NCBI GenBank assembly: GCA_021732245.1
Contig: JAKFVJ010000025.1
Coordinates: forward strand, 1 to 15,142
Direction: 5' to 3'
From: Candidatus Obscuribacterales bacterium
GTDB lineage: Bacteria; Cyanobacteriota; Vampirovibrionia; Obscuribacterales; Obscuribacteraceae
DNA length: 15,142 nt
How positions within the stretch are numbered: the first letter of the stretch is position 1; every line of letters starts with the position of its first letter. The notes beneath the pieces are model-generated. The model did no database searches. It saw only the letters and a list, made by a program, of their open reading frames with translations, and had not been told where the DNA came from. The position numbers and the translations under genes were made by a program. Positions 6,915 to 14,844 of the stretch are shown here, piece after piece.

Positions 6915-9284
6915 ATGTCTAGCAATAGCCTCACATTCACTCGGGAATCGCACCCGCAGATGTTCCTGCCGGAAGATCCATTTCCGTATCCGTTCCCAGG
7001 ACTCAAGCCGATTTTCAGAGACTTCCTCAAAGTCGTAAGAGAGAACCCGGCCTACGTCGAATGTACTCACGCCGCTGCATACCGTCTCGTTATGCGTGAA
7101 GGCGTCGACTACAGCAACGTCGAAGAAACTCTTCGTCTTACAGGCAAAGAAATCCCCAACTACCCTGGTTTGGGACCATTTTTTGGTATCGACGAATTCG
7201 AGCATGACTTTGTCACCGGCTACCTCTATCAGGCAGCCATGGGCGGTCGTGCACGTAAAAAGGCTGCCACCATAACTGGTGCACCTGGTGCCGGTAAGTC
7301 CGACCTCATCAACAACCTGCAATACGTGGTCATGCACAAGCGTGAACCCATCCCGTACATTGCCGGCAGCCCGATGTGGTCCAATCCACTTAACGCCCTC
7401 TACTTGCTCTTCGACATTGCTGCCCGCAAGACAGCTCGTCGTCGCGACAAGATGCTCGTCGAGCTCACCGACATGATCGAAAAGCTCGACTTCTCGGAAA
7501 GTTCTGCGCTAGATTTTGATCACAAGCAAGTCTTGAAGATCAAGAAAAAGCATGGCTTCAAGGCGAGCCAGAAGCTGACGTCGAAAGACTTGGCCAATGT
7601 TGTGCTGAAGAGCCAGGACGACTTCGTCTCCATCGTTGTGTATGGTCTCGGCTTGCCGAAGTCCACTCGCGATGCTCTGGTGAAGCCGGATCCGTGGTCG
7701 AGAGAACTCGTCATGGGCGAATTCTTTGGTTGCACCCTTATCGATTCTGACGTCGCTGCCGCGGCCGGTCTTTCTGACAAGAATGCGCTGCCCGGCAAGA
7801 CCAAGTTCGACAAGGACTATGGTAAGTTCGATGCGAACTATGCTGTTGAGCTGTTTGAATTGCCGATCGATAACATGTTCATGTCGGAAGGACATGGCAT
7901 TGTCGACGTATCGGAAGTTCAACCGATCAACTTCGACACCAAAGAATGGTACGGTGAACAGGATATCGGTTCACTTGGTCTCTATAGCGACCGTGACCCG
8001 AGAACAGTCTCATTGTCCGGCGCCTTCAACCGCGGTCGCTTGCTCATCCTCACTGAAGGATTCCGCAACCCGGATGAAGCTTTCCGCGTATTGCTGGAAG
8101 CTCTGGAAGGTCAGCGTCTGGCATTGCCTGCTCCACTGAAGAACTTCTGGCAGCACGGCGTAGGCTGGGAAGGTATGATCATCCTTCACTCCAACGACGA
8201 GCAATGGAACAAGTTCTATCAAAATCCTGATCACAGAGCGCACAACGACCGCTTGCACTGGATTCCTTTGAAGTATCCGCTGCAGCCATCCAAGCGTGCC
8301 AAGATCACCGAGAAACTGTACAACGCCAGCGAATTCAGCGATCCCGATGGCAAGTCTTTCTGCCACTTGGAACCGCTGACTCCGATCTACACCGGTAAGT
8401 TCGCTGTATCCAGCCACATTCACTGGGACAGCAAGCGCGGATTGGATGAAGATGCAGTTCTTCGTGCGTACGACGGCGAAATAATTCGCCAGCCGGGCAT
8501 GGGCACTGAACTCAATCCACGCACTCTCATGGAAATGGCTCCGTGGACAGAAGGTCTTGAAGGTATCGGTCCTCGTGAAGTTGATACCTGGATTGGTGAA
8601 CTTTGCGCCAAGGCGCGGACCGAGTTCGACATGGGCAAGCGTTCCGCTCCGTGCGTAACCGTTGCCGAAATTCGCGACTACGTCATCCGCAAGGTGGCTA
8701 AGGATCCGCGTATCGAAGAGAAGCACAAGAAACAGCTCATCAGCTGGCTCCAAGGCTTCCTCGAGAGAAAAATCCGTCGTCCTGCATTGACGAAGGTGTA
8801 CAAGGCTGCTTTCATCGAGAACTTCGCAGATCTCTGCCAACAGTTCTTCTTGAAGTACCTCGGCTTCCTGCGTTCAATCGGTCGCGGCAGACCGGCTCCT
8901 GGTGGACAGTATTTGACCACGCAGCAGATGGAACAGTTTCTGCAAGAAATTGAAAGAGCTGATTCGCTGCAGATCAACTCTGCCCAAGCGGACAAATTCC
9001 GCACCAATGTGTTGGTCGCAGTCGATGCTTACAAGTCTGAGCACGGCGGCGAAGAGCCACGCTATGACGTCCATGAAGGATTGAGACGCTGCATCGAAGC
9101 CTACGTGCTTCGCACAGCGAAGGACATCACCGGCGTTGTCGGTGTTTCCGACTTGAGTCCCGAGGAAGAAAAGCGTCTCAACAACGCGAAAGCGGAATTG
9201 GTGAGAAATCATGGTTACTGCCGCTACTGCGCTGAAAAGCTGGTAGTCGAAGTAGCTACGACTCGCGATTTCCTGACCAACTGA
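6915..9284 (+). CDS. prkA: PrkA-like AAA+ protein, second paralogue (789 aa)
   Basis: A second PrkA-family protein, clearly divergent from the first. It has a canonical P-loop GAPGAGKSD (122-130), GSPMWSNPLN (151-160) where the first copy has the Cys/His-bearing GCPEHENPLN, a Walker B-like RGRLLILTEGF near 370, FRVLLEALEGQRLALP just after it, and LHSNDEQW near 425 as the sensor-1 region. The tail HGYCRYCAEKLV carries a CxxC at the same place as the first copy. AAGGAGT (6900-6906) precedes ATG 6915, and only 20 bp separate it from the first prkA gene, so both are surely cotranscribed. Codon choice (many AAG, CTC and GGC) looks more biased than in the first copy, which may mean high expression. 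The two proteins may form a mixed ring or have separate targets; this is inference. Confidence 0.88.
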   Translation: MSSNSLTFTRESHPQMFLPEDPFPYPFPGLKPIFRDFLKVVRENPAYVECTHAAAYRLVMREGVDYSNVEETLRLTGKEIPNYPGLGPFFGIDEFEHDFVTGYLYQAAMGGRARKKAATITGAPGAGKSDLINNLQYVVMHKREPIPYIAGSPMWSNPLNALYLLFDIAARKTARRRDKMLVELTDMIEKLDFSESSALDFDHKQVLKIKKKHGFKASQKLTSKDLANVVLKSQDDFVSIVVYGLGLPKSTRDALVKPDPWSRELVMGEFFGCTLIDSDVAAAAGLSDKNALPGKTKFDKDYGKFDANYAVELFELPIDNMFMSEGHGIVDVSEVQPINFDTKEWYGEQDIGSLGLYSDRDPRTVSLSGAFNRGRLLILTEGFRNPDEAFRVLLEALEGQRLALPAPLKNFWQHGVGWEGMIILHSNDEQWNKFYQNPDHRAHNDRLHWIPLKYPLQPSKRAKITEKLYNASEFSDPDGKSFCHLEPLTPIYTGKFAVSSHIHWDSKRGLDEDAVLRAYDGEIIRQPGMGTELNPRTLMEMAPWTEGLEGIGPREVDTWIGELCAKARTEFDMGKRSAPCVTVAEIRDYVIRKVAKDPRIEEKHKKQLISWLQGFLERKIRRPALTKVYKAAFIENFADLCQQFFLKYLGFLRSIGRGRPAPGGQYLTTQQMEQFLQEIERADSLQINSAQADKFRTNVLVAVDAYKSEHGGEEPRYDVHEGLRRCIEAYVLRTAKDITGVVGVSDLSPEEEKRLNNAKAELVRNHGYCRYCAEKLVVEVATTRDFLTN

Positions 9285-9320
9285 AGACCTCATGATCTAA
9301 GCGCTGCTTAGTCAAGGTCT
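9285..9320 (+). promoter_or_regulatory. Intercistronic stem-loop after second prkA gene
   Basis: CTAAGC-GCT-GCTTAG (9297-9311) forms the top stem, and AGACCT (9285-9290) with AGGTCT (9315-9320) forms a lower stem across an internal loop. No U run follows, so it is more likely an mRNA-stabilising or processing structure than a terminator. It starts at the stop codon of the upstream gene. Confidence 0.45.
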
Positions 9321-9336
9321 GAGAAGTACCCTACTT

Positions 9337-9464
9337 TGTCATTCTGAACGAGCCACGTAGTGGCGAAGTGAAGAATCTGCCGCAATGAATCGCAGTTCGC
9401 TGATAAAACGGCGGATTGCGTATCGGCGCGGCAGATTCTTCGGGCTGCCGCCCTCAGAATGACA
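9337..9464 (+). repeat. 128 bp palindromic element B (gene-less relative of element A)
   Basis: It begins TGTCATTCTGA and ends with its complement TCAGAATGACA. The left hairpin is GCCAC-GTA-GTGGC and the right hairpin is GGGC-TGCC-GCCC. Inside them AAGAATCTGCCGC and its complement form a further long inverted repeat, so the whole element can fold as one double-headed structure. Ends, inner blocks and arm polarity match those around the GIY-YIG gene. It lies between the second prkA gene and yeaH, 70 bp upstream of the yeaH start, where it could affect read-through or mRNA stability. Confidence 0.85.
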
Positions 9465-9534
9465 ATAGATTGGGTTTCTTCTTTCTGGAATTGGCTTTAA
9501 GCGCGCTTTGAACGCGTATTAAGGAGGTCTAGCA

Positions 9535-10923
9535 ATGAGTGACGATAACAAAAAGAAAAAGGCTGCAGGTAATAAGAAACCGCAACCAAGAAAAAGGCAG
9601 CCTAAAGAGAAGGCCCCTACGCAACCGGATGTCACAAATGATCCGGCAATGAAGGATGATTGGAAAGAGCTTATGGCTAAGTGGGTTGAAGAAAACCCTG
9701 AGCGTGAGCGCCCTTCTATCGTGCTGCCCTGTCCGCCGTATTTGGACAGAACAATCAAAGACCGCGAATTGTTCATGAGGCGCGCAAGACCTCACATAAC
9801 AAAAGACATTTTGAAGAAGATCATTCGCGGCGATGCCGATATCTTTAGAAACGTATATCTTGCTGCCAGAACATTTGCCAGCGAGTGGATTCCATCTCGG
9901 CCTGCGTGGCTGCCCGCCGGAGTATTCGGTGACATCGAAGTACCTATTGATGTTGAAGAACCGTCCTGGTGGCCTGGTCGTGATACACCAGGTGGTGGTG
10001 GCGGCGGACAAGAAGCCGGCGAAGACGATGCTGATATCGTCTATATGCCAATCAGTTATGAAGAGTTTCTCGAACTCCTAGCGTTGCTGTTCGACTTGCC
10101 CTTCCTCAAAGCAACCGATATGGACAAGATGCTTGTCTATACATTGAAAAAGCGAGGATTGAAAAAGCAAGGGCCGACATCTCGTTTGGATAAGTTGGCC
10201 ACGGCAAGAGCAAGAATTGAAAGATTCCGCGCCGCAATTAACACGCGCCCGGAAGACTATCCCGGCTTGTCGCCCGACAAAATTCCCACACCTGTCGAAT
10301 TTCCGTTTGAAAAGGTAGACAGACGCTACACGCGTGTGGAAGAGAAGTGGGAACCGGATTCCAAAGCTGTTGTCTTCTTCGAGCTTGATGTCTCGGGATC
10401 AATGGGCGGTGAACCAATGATGATTGCCAAATTCTTCTTCTTGCTCAATCTAGTATGGTTGCGCACAAGATACAAGGATGTGACAGTTGTCTATATTGCT
10501 CACAACCATGGGGCTTACAGAATTCCCAGTGAAGCAGATTTCTTCCGTGTCGTTGAAGACGGCGGTACGGCATTTGCACCGGCTCACGAGCTGGTCTTGC
10601 AAATCTATCGCAACGAATTCGGCCCCGATTGGAATGCTTACTGTCTGCACGCCACTGATGGATTTGGTGACTCGGCCTCTCAAGTCACGCCGCTAATCGA
10701 GAAGATGCTCCGAACAGGATTCAACTACTTTGGATACCTGGAAATCGACACTTATGGTTTTGGCGGCGGAAGTTGGCAATCCAGCGGCATGCAAGCTGCG
10801 CAAAATGTGGCTCCCGATGTGAAGTCGCATGTGGGCATTGCCAAAATCTCATCCATGGACCAAGTGCCTGAAGCCATGAAGCAAATCATGGATAAGGACA
10901 AGACCGCCAATGGAGGTGCGTAA
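9535..10923 (+). CDS. yeaH: YeaH/YhbH family (DUF444) protein with VWA-type MIDAS domain
   Basis: A 462-residue DUF444 protein, partner of PrkA in many bacteria. The N-terminus (1-35) is Lys/Pro-rich and likely disordered. A Gly-rich stretch PGGGGGGQEAGEDD (152-165) matches the low-complexity part of the family. The C-terminal half is a von Willebrand A-like domain: FFELDVSGSM (281-290) gives the DxSxS metal site, GGTAFAP (343-349) the Thr position, and HATDGFGDS (372-380) the second Asp. The family HxH is present as AHNHGA (322-327). It is longer than Bacillus YhbH (392 aa) by my recollection. ATG 9535 follows AAGGAGG (9521-9527). The spoVR homologue starts 2 bp after its stop, so the two are tightly coupled. 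An adaptor or regulator role for PrkA is inferred from the conserved neighbourhood. Confidence 0.92.
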   Translation: MSDDNKKKKAAGNKKPQPRKRQPKEKAPTQPDVTNDPAMKDDWKELMAKWVEENPERERPSIVLPCPPYLDRTIKDRELFMRRARPHITKDILKKIIRGDADIFRNVYLAARTFASEWIPSRPAWLPAGVFGDIEVPIDVEEPSWWPGRDTPGGGGGGQEAGEDDADIVYMPISYEEFLELLALLFDLPFLKATDMDKMLVYTLKKRGLKKQGPTSRLDKLATARARIERFRAAINTRPEDYPGLSPDKIPTPVEFPFEKVDRRYTRVEEKWEPDSKAVVFFELDVSGSMGGEPMMIAKFFFLLNLVWLRTRYKDVTVVYIAHNHGAYRIPSEADFFRVVEDGGTAFAPAHELVLQIYRNEFGPDWNAYCLHATDGFGDSASQVTPLIEKMLRTGFNYFGYLEIDTYGFGGGSWQSSGMQAAQNVAPDVKSHVGIAKISSMDQVPEAMKQIMDKDKTANGGA

Positions 10924-10925
10924 TT

Positions 10926-12854
10926 ATGCATAGTGAAATTCTAACTCGCGATCCTTTGCAGGCTCAGCGCGTACGCAACCTCCAAGTGGTCTTGCCCAGA
11001 ATCAAGGCAATTGGAGATCGTTATGGTTGTGCGCCATGCAGAGCGATTTTTCGCAAAAAGTCAGACGTCCAGTTGATGGACGATCTTATCTATCCGCTCG
11101 GTATTCCAGTCAGCCGCAAGGCCTGGTGGTACGGAAAAGCCGCTTATCAACAGCGGCGTGGTGGTCAAACGGGACACGTCTTCGAATTTGCCACCATTTC
11201 CAATCCGGCCGAAGTTGTTCTTGGTGACACAAATGATTTGATGATGGACATCCTCGTGATAATTCACGCCTGGATGGGTCACGTTCATTTGTTTCATAAC
11301 AACCTCTGGCATGCCGAAACGCAAGCAGAATCTTGTTTGCAAAAGTTTGCTCAGGACGAAGCCTTTGTTGATGGACTGTTGGCCGACCACCGCAATTGGG
11401 GCGCCGACAGATATGAGTATTATGCCGATGCGGCTCACGCATTGGAGCATCACTCAGGCGATCTGCCCACCAACAAAGAGGCTGTCCCTGAAGATGAACT
11501 GCGTGCTCGGTTGACCCAAGCCTTGGATGAACTGAGAGACAAATTCATTCTGGCAAATACTCTGCAAGACAAAGAGCAATTCGCTGAAGAAATTCGGGAT
11601 ACGGCAAGGCTGCTTAGCTGCCATCCTATCCTGCCGACAAGCGACATCCTCGGCTTCTTGATGAATCCGGATAACACCAAGCACTTGCCCGATGAAGCAA
11701 GACGAATCATTGAAATGACTCGTTTTGAAAATCGCTACAGTACTCAGGTAGTTGGACGCACCAAGATAATGCACGAAGGATTCAGTCACTGGGTCGATGC
11801 GAAGATGCCTCATGAACCGGAACTGGACTTGCTCAACATTGGTTTCGATCACATGATCGATGCTGCTCGTTATGACACCATGCACGACGCGTGGCCTATT
11901 TACTGGTTTAGCGATCCTTACTCGCTGGGTCAGGAAATATGGAATTACATCGACGAGAAGTACTCGAAAGAGATCGGCACCGAAGTTGTAAGATTCCGCA
12001 GACTCAAGGTATTGACTCAAGCAGATGTCGACTCCGGAAAATATCCGGTGGAAACAATTACGTTGCCGGCAGACCCCAATGGTGGTTTCCCGGAAGCGAC
12101 TGTTGTTACATGGACGCCTCGCGCCGGCGATATCGTTGAGACCGATGAATGGGTGGAAGAAACCGTCAAGAAATACGACCGCAGCTATCTCTTTGAAGTG
12201 GCGCGCACGTATGATGACACCCGCTTCTTCCATACATTCTTGACTGAGGAGTTCTTCCAACGCTTGCACAAGAAGGCTCTTGATTGGGTCAATAAGATGT
12301 TCATGCTAATAAACGGCACTCTGAAAAATCACCGATGGGATCCCAGTCTCGTGTTTGAAGATGATCGGATGCCTATATCGCTCGAAGAAATGTATCAGGT
12401 TGTCTCCATTTGGCAAAACCAGATCAAGCTTCGAGAGTTCATTGGCATGCTCGGTTATGGTGGTCCAGGACTGCCTGTAAGCCAAACGTCGCTATGGCAA
12501 ATGCTGCAAATTATCCAAACGGTAGCCTCTTACGACTACTTCAAGGATCAATTTAAACGGCAAATGATTCTGCGCACGGGCTTGCAAGTGTTGCCGAACA
12601 TCAAGATGGTTGACACTGGTCGTTATAACAACGCCGGCGTCACGACAATTCGCCACGAGTATGATCCCAACTTCGGACCTTTGAAGGAAGGCTATGCCCG
12701 ACAAACACTAAGGTACCTGTGGAGATTTACCGGACCGGTGCGATTGTTGACGATGGAGATCCTGACGGACTCATACGGCCGTCCGTGGGGACCGCCGCGC
12801 CCGTATCAGTATTACACTGAAAACGGCAAAACGGTCAAAGAACGCTGGCTGTAG
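10926..12854 (+). CDS. spoVR: SpoVR/YcgB family protein (642 aa)
   Basis: SpoVR proteins belong to the conserved PrkA-YeaH-SpoVR set; in Bacillus SpoVR affects spore cortex formation and in enterobacteria YcgB is stress-induced, but the biochemical activity is unknown. Family signatures are AWWYGKAAY (66-74), the His-rich IIHAWMGHVHLFHNN (112-126) matching the family AHVYGHxDFFKNN, RTKIMHEGFSHW near 278-289 matching TKIMNEGWA, DPYSLGQEIW near 330, and SYLFEVARTYDDTRFFHTFLT near 420. The C-terminal FTGPVRLLT corresponds to the usual WGRPVxLxT end. At 642 residues it is longer than E. coli YcgB (about 510), with extra sequence spread through the middle. GGAGG lies inside the end of yeaH (10912-10916), and the start is 2 bp after the yeaH stop, indicating translational coupling. 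It ends 45 bp before element C. Confidence 0.92.
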   Translation: MHSEILTRDPLQAQRVRNLQVVLPRIKAIGDRYGCAPCRAIFRKKSDVQLMDDLIYPLGIPVSRKAWWYGKAAYQQRRGGQTGHVFEFATISNPAEVVLGDTNDLMMDILVIIHAWMGHVHLFHNNLWHAETQAESCLQKFAQDEAFVDGLLADHRNWGADRYEYYADAAHALEHHSGDLPTNKEAVPEDELRARLTQALDELRDKFILANTLQDKEQFAEEIRDTARLLSCHPILPTSDILGFLMNPDNTKHLPDEARRIIEMTRFENRYSTQVVGRTKIMHEGFSHWVDAKMPHEPELDLLNIGFDHMIDAARYDTMHDAWPIYWFSDPYSLGQEIWNYIDEKYSKEIGTEVVRFRRLKVLTQADVDSGKYPVETITLPADPNGGFPEATVVTWTPRAGDIVETDEWVEETVKKYDRSYLFEVARTYDDTRFFHTFLTEEFFQRLHKKALDWVNKMFMLINGTLKNHRWDPSLVFEDDRMPISLEEMYQVVSIWQNQIKLREFIGMLGYGGPGLPVSQTSLWQMLQIIQTVASYDYFKDQFKRQMILRTGLQVLPNIKMVDTGRYNNAGVTTIRHEYDPNFGPLKEGYARQTLRYLWRFTGPVRLLTMEILTDSYGRPWGPPRPYQYYTENGKTVKERWL

Positions 12855-12898
12855 GGCAACCCGCCGCCATCTGACTTTCCGTGGTTGTGAATAGCCTT

Positions 12899-13026
12899 TG
12901 TCATTCTGAACGAGCCACGAAGTGGCGAAGTGAGGAATCTGCCGTAACGAATCGTCGTGCGTGTTGATCAATACGTACGACGTATCTGCGCGGCAGATTC
13001 TTCGGGCTAAAGCCCTCAGAATGACA
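12899..13026 (+). repeat. 128 bp palindromic element C (gene-less relative of element A)
   Basis: It has the same length, ends and orientation as element B. The left hairpin GCCAC-GAA-GTGGC and right hairpin GGGC-TAAA-GCCC keep the stems but change the loops relative to B. The centre differs strongly from B but is itself palindromic: CGTCGT and ACGACG enclose TTGATCAA. The inner left flank CTGCCGTAACGAATCG resembles both B and the GIY-YIG side of element A. It separates spoVR from the next gene, whose ribosome binding site begins about 30 bp later. Confidence 0.85.
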
Positions 13027-13070
13027 AAGTCCGCGACAAAGCGCGGAAAGTTATGAAAGGAGTAGTGAAT

Positions 13071-14189
13071 ATGAAAAAGGTAAAAACGGAAATCACGCCG
13101 CTTCCTTGCGGTGTTGTTTCAGTAAATAAAAAGCCACTCGGGCGGGTGCTTGTAGGTATCGTTGACGGCAATCGCATGCCGGCATTTGGTTTTGATGTGA
13201 AGGAATTTGTGCCCAACCATTTTCGAATGGTTCCTTTCGGTTCATTTGGAATCTTTGCTGCTTCCAGAGAGCCGATTGAAGTGCGTGTCATTCTTGACGG
13301 AAAGGTTGTCCGTGAAACGAGACTATTCCCCAAGGAGCCGCCACAAGGCATGTTCCTCGATCCGATGATGAAGAAGTTGATGTCGGAAACTCCGACACCT
13401 CACTATCTTGCGGATACAGAAGATGGTTTTCCCTTCACGCTTGAGACCTACAACAACGGCCTGACCCTGGACGATATCATCGGCAACCAGTTGCACCCGG
13501 GCAGACTTGATCCGCCTCCGACATTGGACATGATCGACAACGGTCCATTGGTGATGGAAGAATTGCGCGAAGACATCAACATTGAAGAATACTTCGCCAG
13601 TCTGCAGGCGGCACAACCCACAGTGAAAAATGTCGCGGTTGATGAGGACGAACAGCCGGCAGCAGAAGTTACTGAACCGGTCATGGATGAAGTTATTTCA
13701 GATGAGGAGCAAGATCATCCTGAGTGGCCGGAGGGCGACGATCTCAACGACGACCCGGACACCTACAGACAGGTTGCTCAAATTGCCGCAGTGGCAAAGC
13801 TTGAAGCACTGGAAGTTGTAGATGAAAGCGCCGAAGAAACCCAAACAGCTGAAGAAGATACAGCAGACTCGGAAGAATACGATCTGAAAATCGATCTGCA
13901 TAAGCGCGCATCGAGCTGGGCTCCCAGCCACGGTTTGCTTGCAGTCGGCGTCAGATTCATTCAGGTTCCGCGTGACAATGAGCCACTGGCTAGACCGGAT
14001 GGTTTCACGTATGTGATGTTTCAACTCAATCCCTGGGATTTGCATTTGCGCGCTCGCTGCGAGCTGATGGGACGAATTGTCATTCCGTCTCGTGAGCAAA
14101 TGGCTAGAGTCATGCAGTCCGAGGGTTTTGGTGGCGAAATCATTCATTTACCGAACGTCTCGTGCGGACACGAAGATCCACGCCGCTAA
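13071..14189 (+). CDS. Unknown two-domain protein with acidic linker, in the prkA-spoVR operon
   Basis: I do not recognise this 372-residue protein. The N-terminal part (about 1-115) looks beta-rich, with GVVSVNKKPLGRVLVGIVDG near the start and RVILDGKVVRETRLF near 75-90. A central linker (about 188-272) is very rich in Glu, Asp and Ala and likely disordered or helical. The C-terminal part (about 280-365) is a second folded segment containing VGVRFIQVPRD, YVMFQLNPWDLHLRARCEL and IVIPSREQMARVM. No signal peptide or membrane segment is visible. I chose ATG 13071 because AAAGGAG (13056-13062) lies eight bases upstream; an in-frame ATG at 13053 would precede that site. The next gene follows after 24 bp. 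Its place downstream of spoVR suggests a function with the PrkA system, but nothing in the sequence proves it. Confidence 0.85.
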   Translation: MKKVKTEITPLPCGVVSVNKKPLGRVLVGIVDGNRMPAFGFDVKEFVPNHFRMVPFGSFGIFAASREPIEVRVILDGKVVRETRLFPKEPPQGMFLDPMMKKLMSETPTPHYLADTEDGFPFTLETYNNGLTLDDIIGNQLHPGRLDPPPTLDMIDNGPLVMEELREDINIEEYFASLQAAQPTVKNVAVDEDEQPAAEVTEPVMDEVISDEEQDHPEWPEGDDLNDDPDTYRQVAQIAAVAKLEALEVVDESAEETQTAEEDTADSEEYDLKIDLHKRASSWAPSHGLLAVGVRFIQVPRDNEPLARPDGFTYVMFQLNPWDLHLRARCELMGRIVIPSREQMARVMQSEGFGGEIIHLPNVSCGHEDPRR

Positions 14190-14213
14190 GCCTACGCAGG
14201 CAATGGAGGAAAA

Positions 14214-14765
14214 ATGGCCAATCTATGTAATTCCTGTCAGGAGAGAAAACCTGACACCAGCGTGCGTGGAACATGTCAGTCGCCCAGCTTGCTGAGGACC
14301 GCACCAACACCGGATAACCACAAACCCTGGACAGACAGCCCCAACTTTATACTCTGCGATCCTTGCGCCGAATACTTCAGCCGCTGTGCTTGGTGTATGG
14401 GCCCGATAAACGGATACGGAGTGCGAATTGTGCCTTCAGACAAGCAGTTTTGTACGCAATTCGATAAGGACAACGGCAATCACATCGAGGGGATGTACGT
14501 CGGTGAACAAATTCTCGTGAAGATGGTTGTAGACGCGTTTTCAGGTTCGCTCTGGCGTCCGCGATACTTGAGCTATGGTGTGCGTCTCGCGCACGTACGC
14601 ACGGTATTCAACGGCGGCCGCTACGGATGGCTCGAGTTGTATTTCGACTTGAACGAAGCTGATCCCAAAGCGGAAATCAGATTGATCGACGCACCAGTTT
14701 ATCGCTGGTATCAGCCGGCAACCACGCCAAACGAATGGGCAATCACCGTAGAGGTGAAACACTAA
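14214..14765 (+). CDS. Cysteine-rich, probably zinc-binding protein with beta-rich C-terminus
   Basis: The 183-residue product begins with CNSC (5-8), then Cys21, CDPC (48-51) and CAWC (58-61): three CxxC pairs that suggest a zinc ribbon or treble-clef pair. Residues 90-183 look all-beta: a VGEQILVKMVVDAFSG segment, WLELYFDLNEADPKAEIRLI, and a final WAITVEVKH strand. This order loosely recalls chagasin-like protease inhibitor domains, but that reading is weak. GGAGG lies a few bases before ATG 14214, 24 bp after the preceding stop, so it is the last gene of the run, followed by a terminator. No signal peptide is present, so it is a cytoplasmic zinc-binding protein of unknown role. It could modulate the AAA+ proteins encoded upstream, which is speculation. 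Confidence 0.82.
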   Translation: MANLCNSCQERKPDTSVRGTCQSPSLLRTAPTPDNHKPWTDSPNFILCDPCAEYFSRCAWCMGPINGYGVRIVPSDKQFCTQFDKDNGNHIEGMYVGEQILVKMVVDAFSGSLWRPRYLSYGVRLAHVRTVFNGGRYGWLELYFDLNEADPKAEIRLIDAPVYRWYQPATTPNEWAITVEVKH

Positions 14766-14785
14766 TCAATACAGAATCAACGTCG

Positions 14786-14823
14786 AATCCGGCAGCTTCA
14801 AGTAATTGGCTGCCGGATTTTCG
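14786..14823 (+). terminator. Rho-independent terminator at the end of the prkA-spoVR gene run
   Basis: AATCCGGCAGC (14786-14796) pairs perfectly with GCTGCCGGATT (14809-14819) around a 12-nt loop, followed by a short T run (14818-14821). It begins 20 bp after the stop of the zinc-binding protein gene. The U run is short, so termination may be incomplete. Confidence 0.75.
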
Positions 14824-14844
14824 TTGCAGCCAAGAGGATACGCA

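Noticed and set aside
8010..8840. 276-residue antisense frame inside the second prkA gene
   Set aside because: It is the reverse-strand shadow of a clearly conserved coding region, without a start signal or family motif. The 271-residue frame opposite spoVR was rejected for the same reason.
13053..13071. ATG 13053 as start of the acidic-linker protein
   Set aside because: It precedes the AAAGGAG site that correctly positions ATG 13071.
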